A stretch of 50,726 bases of DNA from Opitutales bacterium UBA2995 (GTDB lineage: Bacteria > Verrucomicrobiota > Verrucomicrobiia > Opitutales > UBA2995), in contig DDZZ01000028.1 of assembly GCA_002346535.1 (NCBI GenBank), positions 46,631 to 97,356 of the forward strand. Reading direction: 5' to 3'. Numbering within the stretch: the stretch's first letter is position 1; every line of letters begins with the position of its first letter. Shown one piece after another: positions 36,809 through 46,500 of the stretch. A model generated the notes under the pieces. It was not told the origin of the DNA, ran no database searches, and was given only the letters and a program-made list of their open reading frames with translations. A program made the position numbers and the translations under genes.

Positions 36809-38278
36809 TTACCTGCCAAAAGCCGTTCGGGCGGCTTTCCGTTCTTCCCGGCTGAGTTTTCCGTCGCCGTCCTTATCGAATTTCTTGATCAATTGTTGGA
36901 TCTGGCCTTCGCCGAGATTGCCCGTTCTATTGGCGTTGTTTCGGGTACGTTGAATTTTTGCCCTTGTTTGGCCGACGTGGGTGTGGGTTCGGATGGCTGT
37001 CCGTAATTGATCAAATTCGTCTGGATTCGCCGGTACTATGGAAAGGGTCACACTGCCCATTTCGTCGCCAGACTCTCTTCCCCAGTGAACACGGATGGGG
37101 GGATTGTTCGGATTGTGGATGTTGTCTTCCGAATTATCCCAAACCACTGTGGCGTCTATGCGGGTTCCCGCCGGTAGAAAGACGTAGTCTTCATAGCGGT
37201 ACTGTTCCTGCCATGAGAAATCCCAATCGCTTATAGTGAGCAATTCAGTGACTTCACCATCTGGTAGGGTCGCGGTCATTTTCATGCTTTTCCCCAGATA
37301 ATGGGCGTGGGCGTTTACGGCAAAGGCCTTCACGTCCACGGGAAGTTCAAACAAGTCCTTTTTTGTATAATTGGGGTCTCCTGGCGGAATATTGACACCG
37401 GCCAAAGCACCAAAAGCCGGAGGAAGCTGAAGACGAGTGAAGCGTTGGGTTGGCGTTTCGTCCGAGAAATAGAAACCAACGGTTGATACTTCGGTTTCTT
37501 CTTTGCCTGAGGGATGAAAGTGGGTGGACAGGATAAAGTCGGACTCTTTTGGAAGCCGGAAAGCCAGGCCCTCTGGAAGCAACTTCGGAATACCTCCTAC
37601 AGCCCAGCCGCCCAAACTGCCAGTCCCTTGATTGGTGCCACCCATGGTTTTGTAGCCCGTTATAGGATCGGCTTCATCTCTTCTGCGGGCATCCCCGCTG
37701 GTATCAAAATAAAACAATGAATGGTGAACCACGGTCCGTTTTCCAGGCCGGAATTCGATAGCTTTGATCCATTTGTCTTCGTCCAGATTCAAGGGAATAA
37801 CAAAGTTGCGGTAAATGTCAGCACCTTCGGCGTAAAGCGTGAAGCCTTCCTTCATACTGACCACAAGGTCCGGTTCTCCCAGCTGCCATCCCTCGGTGAA
37901 TTTTGGCATTTCTGGCATTTTTGATGGATCGCCTTCGGCCATTCCGTTATCCATCCATTTGGCCATTAGGCCGATTTCTGATTGACTGAGTCCGCGGTGA
38001 TCCTGAAATACATAATTCTTGGAGTAGGCGTGCCAGGGAGGCATATAGCGATCTTCAATCACGGTCATAATCAACTCGCCACGTTTCTGAACGTCCCGGT
38101 AGTTTATCAGAGAAAAGGGCGCTGCTTCATTGGGCCTGTGGCAAGAAGTGCAGTTGTTGAAAACGATGGGAGCGATGTGCTCACTAAAATTGACTTCTGT
38201 ATCGCTAGCTTGGATACTGCTGGCAAACAGGCCAATGCTTAAGCAGATGACAGTGATTAGGTATAGCACTGATTTCAT
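36809..38278 (-). CDS. cytochrome c / copper type II monooxygenase-like protein with EF-hand
   Basis: A predicted exported enzyme of the copper type II, ascorbate-dependent monooxygenase-like (PHM) superfamily with a haem domain. From ATG 38278 it has a signal peptide (1-24), a cytochrome motif CTSCH at 43-47, then two copper-site sets: H185 and H186 (VVHH) in the first lobe, and HFH (253-255) plus HAH (324-326, in NAHAHYLGKSM) in the second. A late DEMG methionine could complete the second site. The last about 40 residues form an EF-hand-like motif (DKDGDGKLSREER). It follows the redoxin gene by 22 bp on the same strand. Confidence 0.8.
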   Translation of the reverse strand: MKSVLYLITVICLSIGLFASSIQASDTEVNFSEHIAPIVFNNCTSCHRPNEAAPFSLINYRDVQKRGELIMTVIEDRYMPPWHAYSKNYVFQDHRGLSQSEIGLMAKWMDNGMAEGDPSKMPEMPKFTEGWQLGEPDLVVSMKEGFTLYAEGADIYRNFVIPLNLDEDKWIKAIEFRPGKRTVVHHSLFYFDTSGDARRRDEADPITGYKTMGGTNQGTGSLGGWAVGGIPKLLPEGLAFRLPKESDFILSTHFHPSGKEETEVSTVGFYFSDETPTQRFTRLQLPPAFGALAGVNIPPGDPNYTKKDLFELPVDVKAFAVNAHAHYLGKSMKMTATLPDGEVTELLTISDWDFSWQEQYRYEDYVFLPAGTRIDATVVWDNSEDNIHNPNNPPIRVHWGRESGDEMGSVTLSIVPANPDEFDQLRTAIRTHTHVGQTRAKIQRTRNNANRTGNLGEGQIQQLIKKFDKDGDGKLSREERKAARTAFGR

Positions 38279-38300
38279 ATGATTTCTTTCAATAAATTTT

Positions 38301-38918
38301 TTATAAGTTGGGTATGTAGCACCCCACGGCTTTGGTGCGGGTAATTGGAATGGATTTGTTATCCACAATGGAGTTTAATACGTTTCGCAGATCTCTTTCC
38401 GTAATAATTCTCCGGCGTTGTCCCAGGGCAGGATACATGTTATCGATCCGGCCTCGGTAAGAAATGGTTCCATTGTTTGCGATCACCGCAACCTCCGGGG
38501 TGATGGTTGCACCGGCTTCCTTCACCAGCACATGTTTCTTGTCAGAAATTGCCGTGTATCCTTCCAAAGAGTAATCCTTCATGTGCTGTTTGATTCCATC
38601 GGCGGTCACATCCGGATCCACATACACCAAGGTGAGTTGAAATCCCTTGGAGCTAAATTCATTCCTCAGGCGGGTCAGCTCAGGAGAATAAGCGTTGGAT
38701 ATAGGGCAATCGTGGGTGACGAAAAACAAAATCGATCCATTGGCCTGATCGGTTTTAAGGGGAGTTCGAGATTGGCCCTGGATGTCCTGCAGGACAATAC
38801 TCTGATTTACTCCCTCTTTCGTGAGGGCCAATGATTCAGGACTTAAATGTTTTGCCATTCCTGCGGATGCCAATAAGAACAGTAAACTTCTGATTATTCT
38901 ATTTGTTTTTCCTTTCAT
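38301..38918 (-). CDS. exported redoxin-domain (peroxiredoxin-like) protein
   Basis: A 205-residue thioredoxin-fold protein with a signal peptide (about 1-25) and a redoxin domain containing the motif FFVTHDCPISNAYSPELTRL. Only one cysteine is in the active-site region, so it is not a classical CxxC thioredoxin. Marks include VYVDPDVTADGIKQHM and a C-terminal YRGRIDNMYPALGQRRR. In many Verrucomicrobiota and Planctomycetota proteins a redoxin of this kind is fused in front of the cytochrome/copper-monooxygenase part; here the two are adjacent genes 22 bp apart, probably co-transcribed. Confidence 0.78.
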   Translation of the reverse strand: MKGKTNRIIRSLLFLLASAGMAKHLSPESLALTKEGVNQSIVLQDIQGQSRTPLKTDQANGSILFFVTHDCPISNAYSPELTRLRNEFSSKGFQLTLVYVDPDVTADGIKQHMKDYSLEGYTAISDKKHVLVKEAGATITPEVAVIANNGTISYRGRIDNMYPALGQRRRIITERDLRNVLNSIVDNKSIPITRTKAVGCYIPNL

Positions 38919-38932
38919 ATTCTCATGAATAA

Positions 38933-39176
38933 TTACCCGGTATTACCTAAAACGGTTGCAATGTTGTCCAGGTTACAACGGAAATCTCCCATAAGTTTGA
39001 AGGATCCGACAGGAGTCCAACCGTAATCCTTCAGCCATACTCGGCTATTCCTAGGCAATTCGAGTGCTTTTTCCAGTGCATACGATCCAATGAGGGGTGG
39101 GTGCGGCAGAGAAATGCTGTCGAATTACCGACACCGCCTTCCGAATGTCCTCGATGGTGGGAATGCGGATGGTCAT
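38933..39176 (-). pseudogene. threonine-dehydratase-like fragment
   Basis: The 5' part reads MTIRIPTIEDIRKAVSVIRQ, then in another frame PLIGSYALEKALELPRNSRV, WLKDYGWTPVGSFKLMG, the N-terminus of a fold-type II PLP enzyme of the threonine/serine dehydratase group. SFK would be the PLP lysine. The frame change occurs in the C-rich stretch between them, and a TAA follows about 20 codons after the lysine motif, so the rest of the enzyme is missing. Its start is 15 bp from the end of the next pseudogene. Confidence 0.7.
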
Positions 39177-39190
39177 TCTTGGGCGAGGAA

Positions 39191-40717
39191 TTACCGTGTC
39201 CCCTTAGCGGCTCTTATTGTGGCCAAATGTTCTCGCATGGTCTGGGCGACGACAGGGTTTTGCGGATGACATTTTGGCCTTGGCATGAGTCGGACCGCAG
39301 GTTGTAGAGTTGCTCTTTCGGGGCCCCTTCCTTGAGTTTTTCGTTTTCCATGTCGCTGTTGACCTGTCCGGAAAAATGCAAAGCCGGGTAGCCGCCAAAG
39401 GCGTGTGTACCGACCTCGGTATTACTGAATCCGCCACCACCTGATTTGGAAATGTACATCCAGCCTCCGGCCCGCAAGCTTAGGTGGGTGTTACAAAATG
39501 CGGCCAATACCAGGTGATCTCTAACGGATTTTTAAGTGTCGCCTGTAAGTACGGGAAGTAGGTTAAAACTATCCGGACCTTCCCCGTCTTTAAGTTCGTA
39601 TCCGGTTAAAGCCGCCAAAGTAGCCACCAAGTCTATGTTGCTTACCAATTGATCCGATACAGATCCGGCTGGAATCTTTCCTGGCCAACGAGCAATGAAG
39701 GGTACCCGGTGGCCGCCTTCCCAGGCATCGAACTCAAAGCCGAGCAAATCACCGTTTTGATTGTGGCCAAGACTCCAGGCTTCTTGGCCGCCCAGATTGA
39801 TCATGCCACCATTGTCACTTGTAAATAGAACTAGCGTGTTGTTCGCCAGATTTTCCTCCTCCAGCACATTCATGACTTTACCGACCATCCAATCCAGCTC
39901 GTGGATAAAGTTTCCGTATTTGCTGGCCTGACTGGTACCTTGGAATCGTGAATGAGGCGTGAAGGGGTGATGGATGTGGGTGGTGGAAAAGTAGAGAAAG
40001 AAAGAATCATCCTTATTTTCTTTGATTCAGGCGACTGCTTTGTTTGCAAGTGTAGTGCCTATATACGTGTCGTCATACAAGGTATGCGCTGCTTTGGCTC
40101 CGCCAATCTGATCGATGCCAATTTTCCCTCATGTATCGGGGTTTCCGATACGTTATCGAAGACGAAAGGATCATTTGGCTCCAATCCCACCACATGGCGA
40201 TTCTCAACCCTCACAAATGGCGGATGGCTGTTCACTACCGGAATTCCAAAATAATAGTCGAAACCTAGTTCGAGAGGTCCGGGTTTTAATTCGCCATTCC
40301 AGTTAGGCGCGTCTACGCCAAAGCCCAAATGCCATTTTCCGATACAGGCTGTTTTGTAGCCGGCGTCTTTCATTACATCGGCCGCAGTTTTTTATCCGGG
40401 TCAATAATCAGGCCCTTCTTCAGGAACACCGGCGCCCAATGCTCGCCGCGGAATGCGTATTCGCCGGTCAGTAGGCAATATCGGGAAGGCGTGCATACGG
40501 CCGAAGCCGAATGGCCATCCGTAAATCGCCGTCCCTGGCTCGCCAGTTTATCGATGTTAGGCGTATTGGTTTTTTTAGAGCCGTAGACACTGGTGTCTCC
40601 GTAGCCGAGATCGTCGGCGAAGATCAACATGATGTTGGGGCGATCTTCCGCAAGGGTAGTGGATGATGGAAAGAGGACAGGGAGAAATAGAAGAGGAAGG
40701 AATCGAAGAATCTTCAT
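39191..40717 (-). pseudogene. arylsulfatase-type pseudogene
   Basis: The gene starts as an exported sulfatase: signal peptide, PNIMLIFADDLGYGD, and the formylglycine motif CTPSR (in SAVCTPSRYCLLTGEYAF). Then it breaks. Lesions visible by eye are a frameshift in an A-run near 40390, another near 40120, a stop replacing the Trp in AVA*IKEN near 40043, an in-frame TAA at 39532-39534, and a frameshift near 39260 before the usual end (REHLATIRAAKGTR). Between these the expected blocks remain (GKWHLGFGVDAPNWNGE, FTSDNGG, WEGGHRVPFIARWPG, EQLYNLRSD). It is a recent but thoroughly broken copy. Confidence 0.88.
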
Positions 40718-40784
40718 GGGGTATTGGACTTTTTACGACCCATCTTAGACCTGCATGCCTTTCAGATTAAATCAACACAGACCA

Positions 40785-41771
40785 TCAATCAGCGGGATTT
40801 TCGGGGTTAAAGGTTGTCGAATTAGACTTGGCGTCTTCCGTAATCTGAAGGACCGCCTTGAGGTCGACCGATCCGTAGATTTCGATTTCGGGAAAACCGT
40901 GTTTGAATTGCTCAATGCCTTGTTGAGTGACCCTTGTATCACCAACATAAAGTTTTTTTAAAACAGGGAGGTTTAAGTCATTTAGACCCGTATCGGTTAA
41001 CTGGGTACCAAAAAGATTTAAATATTCCAATGACCCTAACTGGTTAATGTGCACGATCCATTCATCGTCCGCATTACTGTTTCTTCCATCCAGAAGCTTT
41101 AAGGATGAAAGGCTTTGAACAATTTCAAGTTCGCCTGAGGAAATTCCCAGTCCGGTTATCCTGAGCTCTTCAATGCTTGGAAGCTTCGTTAGTTGATTCA
41201 AGTTCGAGCCAGAAAATTGTTGGAGATCGACCAGGAGGCTTGCTTTGCTTTTTCCCAGTTTTTGAATGATGCCTCCGTTCTCCCTTAGCTCTTTTAGCGC
41301 AACCAATTGGTTTTTGTCCAAGAGCTCCTCCAGTGCTAAGGTGGCTGCTACTGCGGTTTTGTTCGTTGCCCCGTAATATATCCAGCGTGCTATTTTTATA
41401 ATGTCCTCGGCGTTCGGCTGGTCTTCATCTTCTGGGGGCATATGGTATTCATCATCTCCCGGCATTAAAAGGTATTCCAACAATGGGCTTTCCATAGGAG
41501 AATAGGGGATGATGGGTTGCCCATCGCTACTTCCTGGAGTCAGAAGGCGTTCGTAGGTGTCGAGTCGATATCGGCTTTTCTGCTCATCTGGCCCGTGGCA
41601 CTTCACGCAGTACTGATCCAAAATGGGGGCAATGTCTGCATCGTAGTCGTATTGAACTGCTTTGCCTTGGTCTTCATTCGAGGCGGAAGCTAAAAATGGC
41701 GACAATCCTATAGAAATTGCAATTACCCAAAATAAACGGCTCGCTCCGCGATCGAGCCCTACCTTTGGCAA
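40785..41771 (-). CDS. exported cytochrome c with leucine-rich repeats
   Basis: A PSCyt1-type cytochrome (CVKCHGPDEQKSRYRLDT, then EYHMPPEDEDQP with a likely haem-ligand Met) is followed by leucine-rich repeat units (LTKLPSIEELRITGLGISSGE, LGSLEYLNLFGTQLTDTGL, LNLPVLKKLYVGDTRVTQQGI). The signal peptide is best explained by a TTG start at 41771 (n-region PKVGLDRGASR, hydrophobic LFWVIAISIGLSPF, cleavage near ASA). The frame is open farther upstream to 41906 but that extension is arginine- and serine-rich and unlike a signal. The repeat at 41738-41766 falls in the n-region. It belongs to the minus-strand DUF1501 cluster. Confidence 0.72.
   Translation of the reverse strand: MPKVGLDRGASRLFWVIAISIGLSPFLASASNEDQGKAVQYDYDADIAPILDQYCVKCHGPDEQKSRYRLDTYERLLTPGSSDGQPIIPYSPMESPLLEYLLMPGDDEYHMPPEDEDQPNAEDIIKIARWIYYGATNKTAVAATLALEELLDKNQLVALKELRENGGIIQKLGKSKASLLVDLQQFSGSNLNQLTKLPSIEELRITGLGISSGELEIVQSLSSLKLLDGRNSNADDEWIVHINQLGSLEYLNLFGTQLTDTGLNDLNLPVLKKLYVGDTRVTQQGIEQFKHGFPEIEIYGSVDLKAVLQITEDAKSNSTTFNPENPAD
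41738..41766. repeat. second copy of the GGCTCGC palindrome family
   Basis: GGCTCG and CGAGCC arms enclose CTCCGCGAT; the sequence then reads CTACCTT as at 30298-30327. This copy lies within the first codons of the cytochrome-LRR gene. Confidence 0.55.
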
Positions 41772-42013
41772 CGTCCAGGTATTTCGCTTGGGTCTCAAAA
41801 AATCGGGATATGATGAAGAGTAAGGCGCATGCCGCAATCCGTCGCGGGATCGTAGATTTCTACGTGACCAAGTGGAATGTGGACTGGAACAAAGCTCTTT
41901 GCGCATGTAGTTTTTAGTCTTGAAAAGTGTGTATTGCTATTCGTTGTGCTTTTAAAAATGTATAGGAGACTAATAAGCGGATCTTTCTTTGGACTTTTGA
42001 AGACGATTGAGGC

Positions 42014-43405
42014 CTAAGCGAGGATCTCAGGGATGACCTCGCCATGTACATCGGTCAGGCGTATGTCGCGACCACTGTAACGATAGGTGAGGTTTTGAAA
42101 ATCGATTCCCATTAAATGTAACATGTTGGCATGCAAATGATGGACGGTCAGTTTGTTTTCAATAACCCGATACCCATACTCATCCGTCGCTCCGTAAATA
42201 GTGCCGCCTTTGATGCCTCCACCAGCCATCCACATGCTGAAGCCTTGCGGGTTATGATCGCGACCATTTGTGCCCTGAGCGAAGGGAGTGCGGCCAAACT
42301 CTCCGCTGAATACAAGCAATGTGGTGTCGAGGAGTCCGTGGGATTTCAGGTCCTTGATGAGTGCCCCAATCGGTTGGTCGACCGCCATGGCATTTTTTTG
42401 GTGGCCATCGATTAACTTGCTGTGTTGGTCCCAGCGATCGCCATTGCCGGGGTTTATGGTCAGCTCAACAAAGCGCACTCCCCGCTCGACCAATCTTCGA
42501 GCCATGAGACACTGTGCAGCATAGGCCCGTGTGTTTTTGTAGGGTGCATCCAGTCCATATAGTTTTTTGGTGACCTCACTTTCTTGGCTGATGTCTGCCA
42601 CATCCGGGACTGCCATCTGCATTTTGAAGGCTAATTCGTAATTCTGGATGGCAGATTCAATGGCTTCTGCGTGTGTCATTCGCGCTTCAAGGTTGCCGTC
42701 GATCTCGTTCAGAAATTCCAATTTCTTTTTTTGGATGGCGGACGAAACTTCTTGGGGTGCAGTGTTTTGCATGACCGGATGGTCCGGCAAAAAGACGGAT
42801 CCGGCATGATTGGCCGGCAGGAATCCACTTCCAAAAATTTGCATGCCGCCTGCGGGCACCTGCCCACCATGAATCACCACATAACTGGGTAGATCCTGAC
42901 TGTATGTGCCCAGTCCATAAGACACCCAGGCTCCCATGCTCGGGCGACCCGATAGCTCGTGGCCACAATGTAAAGCATAGTTGGCATTTGGGTGGTTGGG
43001 CGAAAAGGCTGTCATCGAACGGATGACGCACAGTTCATCCGCACAGGAAGCGATATGTGGAAATAGGTCGCTGATAGGTATGCCACTGTCACCATAATGA
43101 TGAAAATCCCAGGGACTCTTTAGAAGGTTTCCGTTATCATTAAAGACAGTGGCATCTACTTTGAATTTCGGGGGCAGACCATTTTCTTTAGCCAACTGTG
43201 GTTTCGGATCAAAACTGTCGACCTGGGAAACTCCGCCGTCCATGTAGAGGAAAATAACACTTTTGGCCTTCGGAGCAAAATCGGGTGTCTTGGGGTAGAG
43301 GGGAGATTTTGGATTCCCCCGCAGGTCCTGCTGCATCACGCCAGAAAGCGCCAGCGTACCAAACCCCATGGAGCTCTTTTTTAGAAATTCGCGGCGATTA
43401 GTCAT
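42014..43405 (-). CDS. DUF1501 domain protein, Tat-exported
   Basis: A 463-residue DUF1501 protein. A twin-arginine signal (TNRREFLKKSSMGFGTLALSG) opens it, followed by VIFLYMDGGVSQVDSFDPKP, FSGEFGRTPFAQGTNGRDHN, PQGFSMWMAGGGIKGG and a C-terminal MGIDFQNLTYRYSGRDIRLT. It parallels the plus-strand copy at 28645, but the two are clearly diverged. It follows the PSCyt1/DUF1553 gene, separated by a repeat-bearing 143-bp gap. Function not established. Confidence 0.9.
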   Translation of the reverse strand: MTNRREFLKKSSMGFGTLALSGVMQQDLRGNPKSPLYPKTPDFAPKAKSVIFLYMDGGVSQVDSFDPKPQLAKENGLPPKFKVDATVFNDNGNLLKSPWDFHHYGDSGIPISDLFPHIASCADELCVIRSMTAFSPNHPNANYALHCGHELSGRPSMGAWVSYGLGTYSQDLPSYVVIHGGQVPAGGMQIFGSGFLPANHAGSVFLPDHPVMQNTAPQEVSSAIQKKKLEFLNEIDGNLEARMTHAEAIESAIQNYELAFKMQMAVPDVADISQESEVTKKLYGLDAPYKNTRAYAAQCLMARRLVERGVRFVELTINPGNGDRWDQHSKLIDGHQKNAMAVDQPIGALIKDLKSHGLLDTTLLVFSGEFGRTPFAQGTNGRDHNPQGFSMWMAGGGIKGGTIYGATDEYGYRVIENKLTVHHLHANMLHLMGIDFQNLTYRYSGRDIRLTDVHGEVIPEILA

Positions 43406-43420
43406 GGTGTTATTTTAACT

Positions 43421-43527
43421 CTGTAGGAGGGACTTTACCGTGTCGTGGCGAAGCTGAAAGCGAGGATTGATGCCCCGATGGCTTTGGGGATCTTCTTTGA
43501 GATCGCGGGATAAAACCCGCTCTTACA
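43421..43527. repeat. REP-like palindromic element, copy 2
   Basis: The left arm TGTAGGAGGGACTTTA and right arm TAAAACCCGCTCTTACA pair imperfectly, with a CCCCGATGGCTTTGGGG hairpin between. The right end matches copy 1 (GATCGCGG, then TAAA, GCTCTTA). It fills the gap between the PSCyt1 and DUF1501 genes. Confidence 0.7.
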
Positions 43528-43548
43528 ATTTCGAATTGCATTGTTGGA

Positions 43549-46500
43549 TTAGAATAGATAGATAAACTCTTTTCGGTTATAGATCAAGTGGCAGAGATCT
43601 TTCCAAACATTTGAGTTGTTAATATCCGTTTGGTATTCCTCAGCTATACTCTTCAGGAAACGCCTGGCCCAATCGATTTCTTTTTCCGTGGACGGACGAC
43701 TGAACGCATTCAGGTGAATTTCGTTGATGCGGTCTTCTACACTAAGCTCTGATTGGATTATTCGATCTGCCCAGGCCTGAGCTTGTTCGTGTATGAAGGA
43801 GGCATTCATGAGTGCCAGGGATTGGGCTGGTGCATTCGTGAAGGGTCTCGCGCCGATGGGTTCGGTCGCATTCGGCATGTCAAAGGCGCGTAGGAACGAG
43901 GGAAGAAAACTACGCCGTATTTCCAGATAGACCGAGCGCCGGCCATCGCCATCTAGAGGGCCTCCGTTCGGGGTCGCTCGGCTTTTCTGCAAATCGCCGA
44001 TGTAGGTCTCCACACTGGGACCAAACATTTCGGCATTCAACTCCCCACTACACGTTAGAATATGGTCACGAATAGCTTCTGCTTCCAGACGTTTTACCGG
44101 CATGTGTTGTAAAAGCAGGTTTGCCGGATCTTCCAGATTGGATTCATGACTCGGCTGCGATTTCATCTGGTAGGTTCTACTGAGCACTAGCGATCGCAAT
44201 ATGGCTTTAATAGACCAGTCATTTTCCACGAGCTCGATCGCCAGGTAATCGAGCAATTCCGGGTGAGTGGGTATGCGGCCCATTTGTCCGAAGTCATTCA
44301 CCGTGGAAACTAGGCCCGTTCCAAAAATGTGTTTCCAGAGCCGGTTAACCAGAACTCGTGAGGTGAGTGGATTTTCTGGGTCAGCCACATGCTGAGCCCA
44401 TTCCAAACGCCCACTGCCTTTGGTTTCGAGGACTTGTCCTCCCAGTCCATCCAGCCAATGCCGTGGATTCGGCTCCTGGCTGGGATTTGTGTGCAAGCCG
44501 CGGATGTAAACTGGCTCATCCTTAGGATCACCGTCTACCAGACTGCGGGCCATCCGAGGATAAGGTATTTGAGCGGCTAGGTTCCTGTAAGCTTTCATAG
44601 CTTTTTCCAGTTTTGCACTCTTGGAGAGATTAGCCTTAATAAGTCCGGCTCCAAAAAAAGCACTCAGGAGTTCCGCTTCCGTGGCATCCAGCCTGTTTTT
44701 ACGGCCTTTGTCCCAAAGTGTTGTGAGGGTCGAAGGCACATCCTCATTCTTCTGCCAAAAGGTTTCCCAATCCGGTCCACCATCGAATCGAATACTGATG
44801 TAGGCATTGTCGTTCGGGTCTGCTTCAGATTCTTTGGGTTTTACGGAGTGTGTAGCCTCACCGTATTGAAAAATCTCGAAATAGGCCGGCTGACCTTCCC
44901 AAAGATAGGTTTCCATGCGGAATTTTTGCCAATGGTTCCCGTTGACCGGATGATATAATTTGGCGGTTGTCGGCCCCCGCCCAGTCAGCTCGTAGTTGCG
45001 AATCACCAGCCGGACCGCGCCGTGTTGGCCTTTCGCTTCCAGTTCAATGGGTTTGCCATCGATTATGAAGTCTGGTGACCGAATGGCGCCTGAGATCCGG
45101 GCGGTGTATTGGCCTCCGATCAGGGTGTCTCCAATGAACGCTTGTACGGATTGATCCCCATTCCCGCTGACGATTACGGATCCTGGTTTAGAAGGCTGGT
45201 CTTCAAACCCGAGGCCCTGGTGTTGCCAGTCGTCGAATGACCGGGTCAGGTCAGCGAACGTCGGAGAGGTTTCTTCCTCTTCTTTTGATTCTTTGTGGTA
45301 GCCGTGAATAGAAACTAACTCCGGCCAAAGTTTCTGCTCTTCAGGAAGCAACTTCAGCCGAACCCAATTTTCGAGAATTTCGCAATCGAGTGAATTTGCC
45401 GCGGCTTCTTTATAATAGGTGGCGAGCAGTTTTTGGAGGGCTCGGTCAAATTCGGAGTGATCGCCTGCCTGTTTTTTTTTACCGTATTTAGATTTCAATG
45501 ACGCCATCCCTTCCCTGAGTTGGTAGTTTTCTGAAATTGCGTTGGCGGTGGTGAAGTAGGCGAGAGCGTTCTCCATTTCGGTTTTGGCCGCGTCGAATAT
45601 CAAAGCCCTGAGACTTTTGTGCTTGGATTTGAGTTTCCGGCCAATATTTTTCTGCAGGCTTTCCGAGACCGTATTGTAATAGGTGAAACGCGAACTGCGC
45701 AGGACTCCGTAAAGGGAGTAATAATCTGCTGCGGTGATCGCATCGAACTTGTGATCATGACAGCGTGCACAGGCGACGGTTGAACCTAAAAAGGCTTTGC
45801 TGATCGTATCGATCATCCCGTCAAAGATACGTGCTTCATCATTGTGCAAATCGGGGGGCCCATGTTGTCCTTCAGTGAGGTAGACATAACCCGGTCCTTT
45901 GACGGATTCGTGGTCACCCGTGGTAGGATTTAAGCGGGGCTTTTTCAACAAGTCTCCCGCTAAGGCTTCAATTACAAACTGGTTGTAAGGAACGTCGTCG
46001 TTAAACGCCTGGATCAAATAATTACGGTAGCGCCAGGTGTAGGGCATTGTGTAGTCCTGCTCGAAAGACTTACTTTCTCCAAAGCGGGTCAGATCCATCC
46101 AATGTCGTGCCCACTTTTCACCGAAGTGTGGTGAGGCAAGCAGGCGGTCGACTTGTTTCTGGTAAGCTTTGGGCGACTGATCGTTTAAAAACGCATCCAT
46201 CTCCTGGGGTGTGGGGGCCAGGCCGATAAGGTCGAAACTGAGCCGGCGGAGCAAGGTGCGGCGGTCGGTTTCCTCAGAAGGTGACCAATCTTTCTCTTCG
46301 AGTTTCGCCAGGATGAACTGATCGATGTCGTTTATGGGCCAGCTGGTGTTTTGCACCTGCGGTGGTAAATAGGCCTGCACGGGCTGCAGGGACCACCAGG
46401 ATTTTCGTTCTTCTAGGTCAAACTCCGATTCAACTATAGCGCCGTTTGGTTGCCCTAAACGCGGATCAGGAGCCCCCATGGCAATCCAATCTTCGACCCG

